Part shown: positions 18,560 to 20,091 of the stretch, in pieces
Layout of the letters: each line of letters opens with the position of its first letter
Position numbering within the stretch: the stretch's first letter is position 1
NCBI RefSeq assembly: GCF_000988165.1
Contig: NW_020169364.1
Location: 1-20,091 of the forward strand
Length of the DNA stretch: 20,091 bases
From: Vairimorpha ceranae
Lineage: Eukaryota > Microsporidia > Nosematidae
Direction: 5' to 3'
Program-made: the position numbers and the translations under genes
The notes under the pieces: model-generated
Databases searched by the model: none
What the model was told of the DNA's origin: nothing
The model's input: the letters and a program-made list of their open reading frames with translations, nothing else

Positions 18560-19093
18560 TTAAAGTTTAATAAAATTGAATTTTGTTTTACATCTTTTAC
18601 AGACCGGTACAAATCTACAATATACACCCAAACATACAGGACAAGTAAGACCTACTAAAACATCTTGTTTATGACATATACATTTTACATTAAAAGACAT
18701 TACATTTAAGCTTTGTTTATTACTTAATAAACTTATTAAACCTTTAAGTGTATTTTTAATATACAATCCTTTTGTTATAATAGCACATTGTCTTAGAATA
18801 GGATTATTAACGATGCTTAAACAATCGATACGAATGTTAAACCTTTTTGCTGTAAAAGCGGCGTTTAAAAGTTTAAAATAAACATCTTCTTGTATTTTAT
18901 TTTGGGTGCATATTAAGATTCTTGTATTTTCTGTACTTTTACACAAAATACATCCTAGATTACTTACAAGGTTGTTAGCCACATTATTATCTTGTATTAT
19001 TCTATTGTCTATATTTGATAATGTATACATTTTTATAAATTTCTCAATGTTTGATGTATCATCCTTTATATCAGAAATTAAATAAAGATCCAT
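18560..19093 (-). CDS. TFB4: TFIIH core subunit Tfb4 (p34), shortened
   Basis: With the start at 19093 the protein has 177 residues. It begins directly with the first strand of a von Willebrand A-like domain (MDLYLISDIKDD), continues through RILICTQNKIQEDVYFKLLN and RFNIRIDCLSI, then a segment matching the family's 'ITGGxY' region (QCAIITKGLYIKN). It ends in a Cys-rich zinc module with Cys138, 140, 151, 154, 159, 165 and 168 (CICHKQ, GLTCPVCLGVYC, PVCKRCKTKF), the diagnostic tail of Tfb4/p34. In TFIIH this subunit binds Ssl1/p44 and supports promoter opening and nucleotide excision repair in the nucleus. Human and yeast proteins are about 310-340 residues, so this one is strongly reduced. An open extension upstream to 19183 has no ATG; the frame drawn from 19165 would start on TTG. 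CCCC one base before ATG 19093 supports the chosen start. Stop TAA. Confidence 0.88.
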   Translation of the reverse strand: MDLYLISDIKDDTSNIEKFIKMYTLSNIDNRIIQDNNVANNLVSNLGCILCKSTENTRILICTQNKIQEDVYFKLLNAAFTAKRFNIRIDCLSIVNNPILRQCAIITKGLYIKNTLKGLISLLSNKQSLNVMSFNVKCICHKQDVLVGLTCPVCLGVYCRFVPVCKRCKTKFNFIKL

Positions 19094-19094
19094 T

Positions 19095-19098
19095 GGGG
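19095..19098 (-). promoter_or_regulatory. CCCC start motif of TFB4
   Basis: The minus strand reads ACAACCCCAATGG, with CCCC one base before the ATG at 19093. It lies inside the upstream open extension and decides the start. Confidence 0.75.
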
Positions 19099-20091
19099 TT
19101 GTAAAAAAAGATATTTGCTTATGTTTTGGTCTTTTTGATGAGGTATAAAATTGTGTGTTTGACAAACGACGTTTATTAACAGCTCAACAACTGATCAATA
19201 TCTAAATCGTAAAAATTGTAGGGAATTGTGTGATGATGCGAACATTGTATTGTTTTATATGTTGTGCAAAAATTCACGTACTCATGAAATTTGTCTTACA
19301 ATAATAAGTTTTGTCAAAGTTTATAATTTGATTAGATCGCCTTTGATGAGATCTAGCAAATGAAAACAAAAAACTAAACATTTTTATTAAAAAGCAGTTA
19401 AAAATATTTTTTTGACAAACACTGTTATTTTTTTATCTGAAGAAGCGTTTTAATTTTATTTAAATCTTTCTATTCTGTCAATTTTTTATAAACTTAAGTT
19501 TTGCCATTTAAAAATATTTTTTGTTTATAATTCTTGATAGATAATACGCTTCGAAATACCTGATAGCGCCACCTTTACTTTTAAAGTTTCAACTATGTAT
19601 TTAGTAAAAACCATTTGGCTTAATAAATTAAAGCATGAAATAATATTTCTTGTATCTTCTCTATAACATTCATTTAACTGTTGCTTGCACTGTCGATTGA
19701 CAATATAAAATGTATTATGTGTTCATATAAATTGACTATTTTACATATTTAAAAATTTAACATCAAAGGGTTTTTATAGAAAATAGTTAATAAAAAACTT
19801 AAAATTTACAATATTAAATAAACTTCTTATTTATACATATCTGTGTTTGAAAAGAAGGATATTTTAAATGTGTTGATTTTGGAGTGTTATATCTTTAAGT
19901 ACTAAACAAAATATAGCAAGAAATTGTGGATTTATAAATCAAATTTAAACATTTATTTTAAAAAATTGTTGATAAATATTGGTCATATAGATCATGTAAA
20001 AAACAGACAACAACGATTTAAACGGAAAAATTTACATTAATCAGTTCTAAATTAAACACTTTTAAACAACTATCTAATAATGCATTACACA
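19099..20091. other. AT-rich spacer with one unassigned open segment
   Basis: No gene with a start motif is visible. On the minus strand 19722-19528 is open for 65 codons with a varied composition (IVNRQCKQQLNECYREDTRN, then YIVETLKVKVALSGISKRI) and ends in TAA at 19525-19527. Its first ATG is more than halfway through. It may be an exon, a gene remnant or chance. The rest is low-complexity. Confidence 0.45.

Overview
The window looks like nuclear DNA of a microsporidian with an expanded, very AT-rich genome. Evidence: (i) six intact intron-less genes lie in about 15 kb of non-coding DNA; (ii) every one has a run of C (CCC/CCCC) 1-5 bases before its ATG, the start-site signature known from microsporidia; (iii) the identifiable genes are eukaryotic, short and divergent (dynamin-family GTPase, TFIIH subunit Tfb4, C2H2 finger protein, Pth2-like protein); (iv) decayed IS1595/ISXO2-like transposases are scattered between them. 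The style recalls large AT-rich microsporidian genomes such as Edhazardia or Anncaliia, but I cannot name the species.

Layout. 1-227: tail of a broken PIF1-like helicase on the minus strand, running off the left edge. 1647-2760: two ISXO2-like transposase remnants in tandem. 3768-4475 (minus): paralog A of an unrecognised 235-residue family. 6221-6652: membrane-anchored Pth2-like protein that has lost the family's core motif. 8538-9213 (minus) and 11285-11962 (plus): two more ISXO2-like pseudogenes, the second followed by a near-perfect hairpin. 12608-13315: paralog B, the same length as A and about 59% identical without gaps. 15077-15904: two-finger C2H2 protein with an Sfp1-like second finger. 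16864-18552: Vps1/dynamin-like GTPase. 18560-19093 (minus): compact Tfb4, convergent with the dynamin gene, with 7 bases between the stop codons. The rest is AT-rich spacer with low-complexity T and A runs.

How the genes relate. There is no operon. The dynamin (vesicle fission), Tfb4 (Pol II initiation and repair) and finger protein are housekeeping or regulatory functions sharing only the CCC start signal. The best candidates for new biology are the A/B family, in which a hypervariable centre sits between strongly conserved ends, and the Pth2-fold protein without its usual active-site segment. The CCC motif also corrects two start codons: paralog A starts at 4475 and Tfb4 at 19093.
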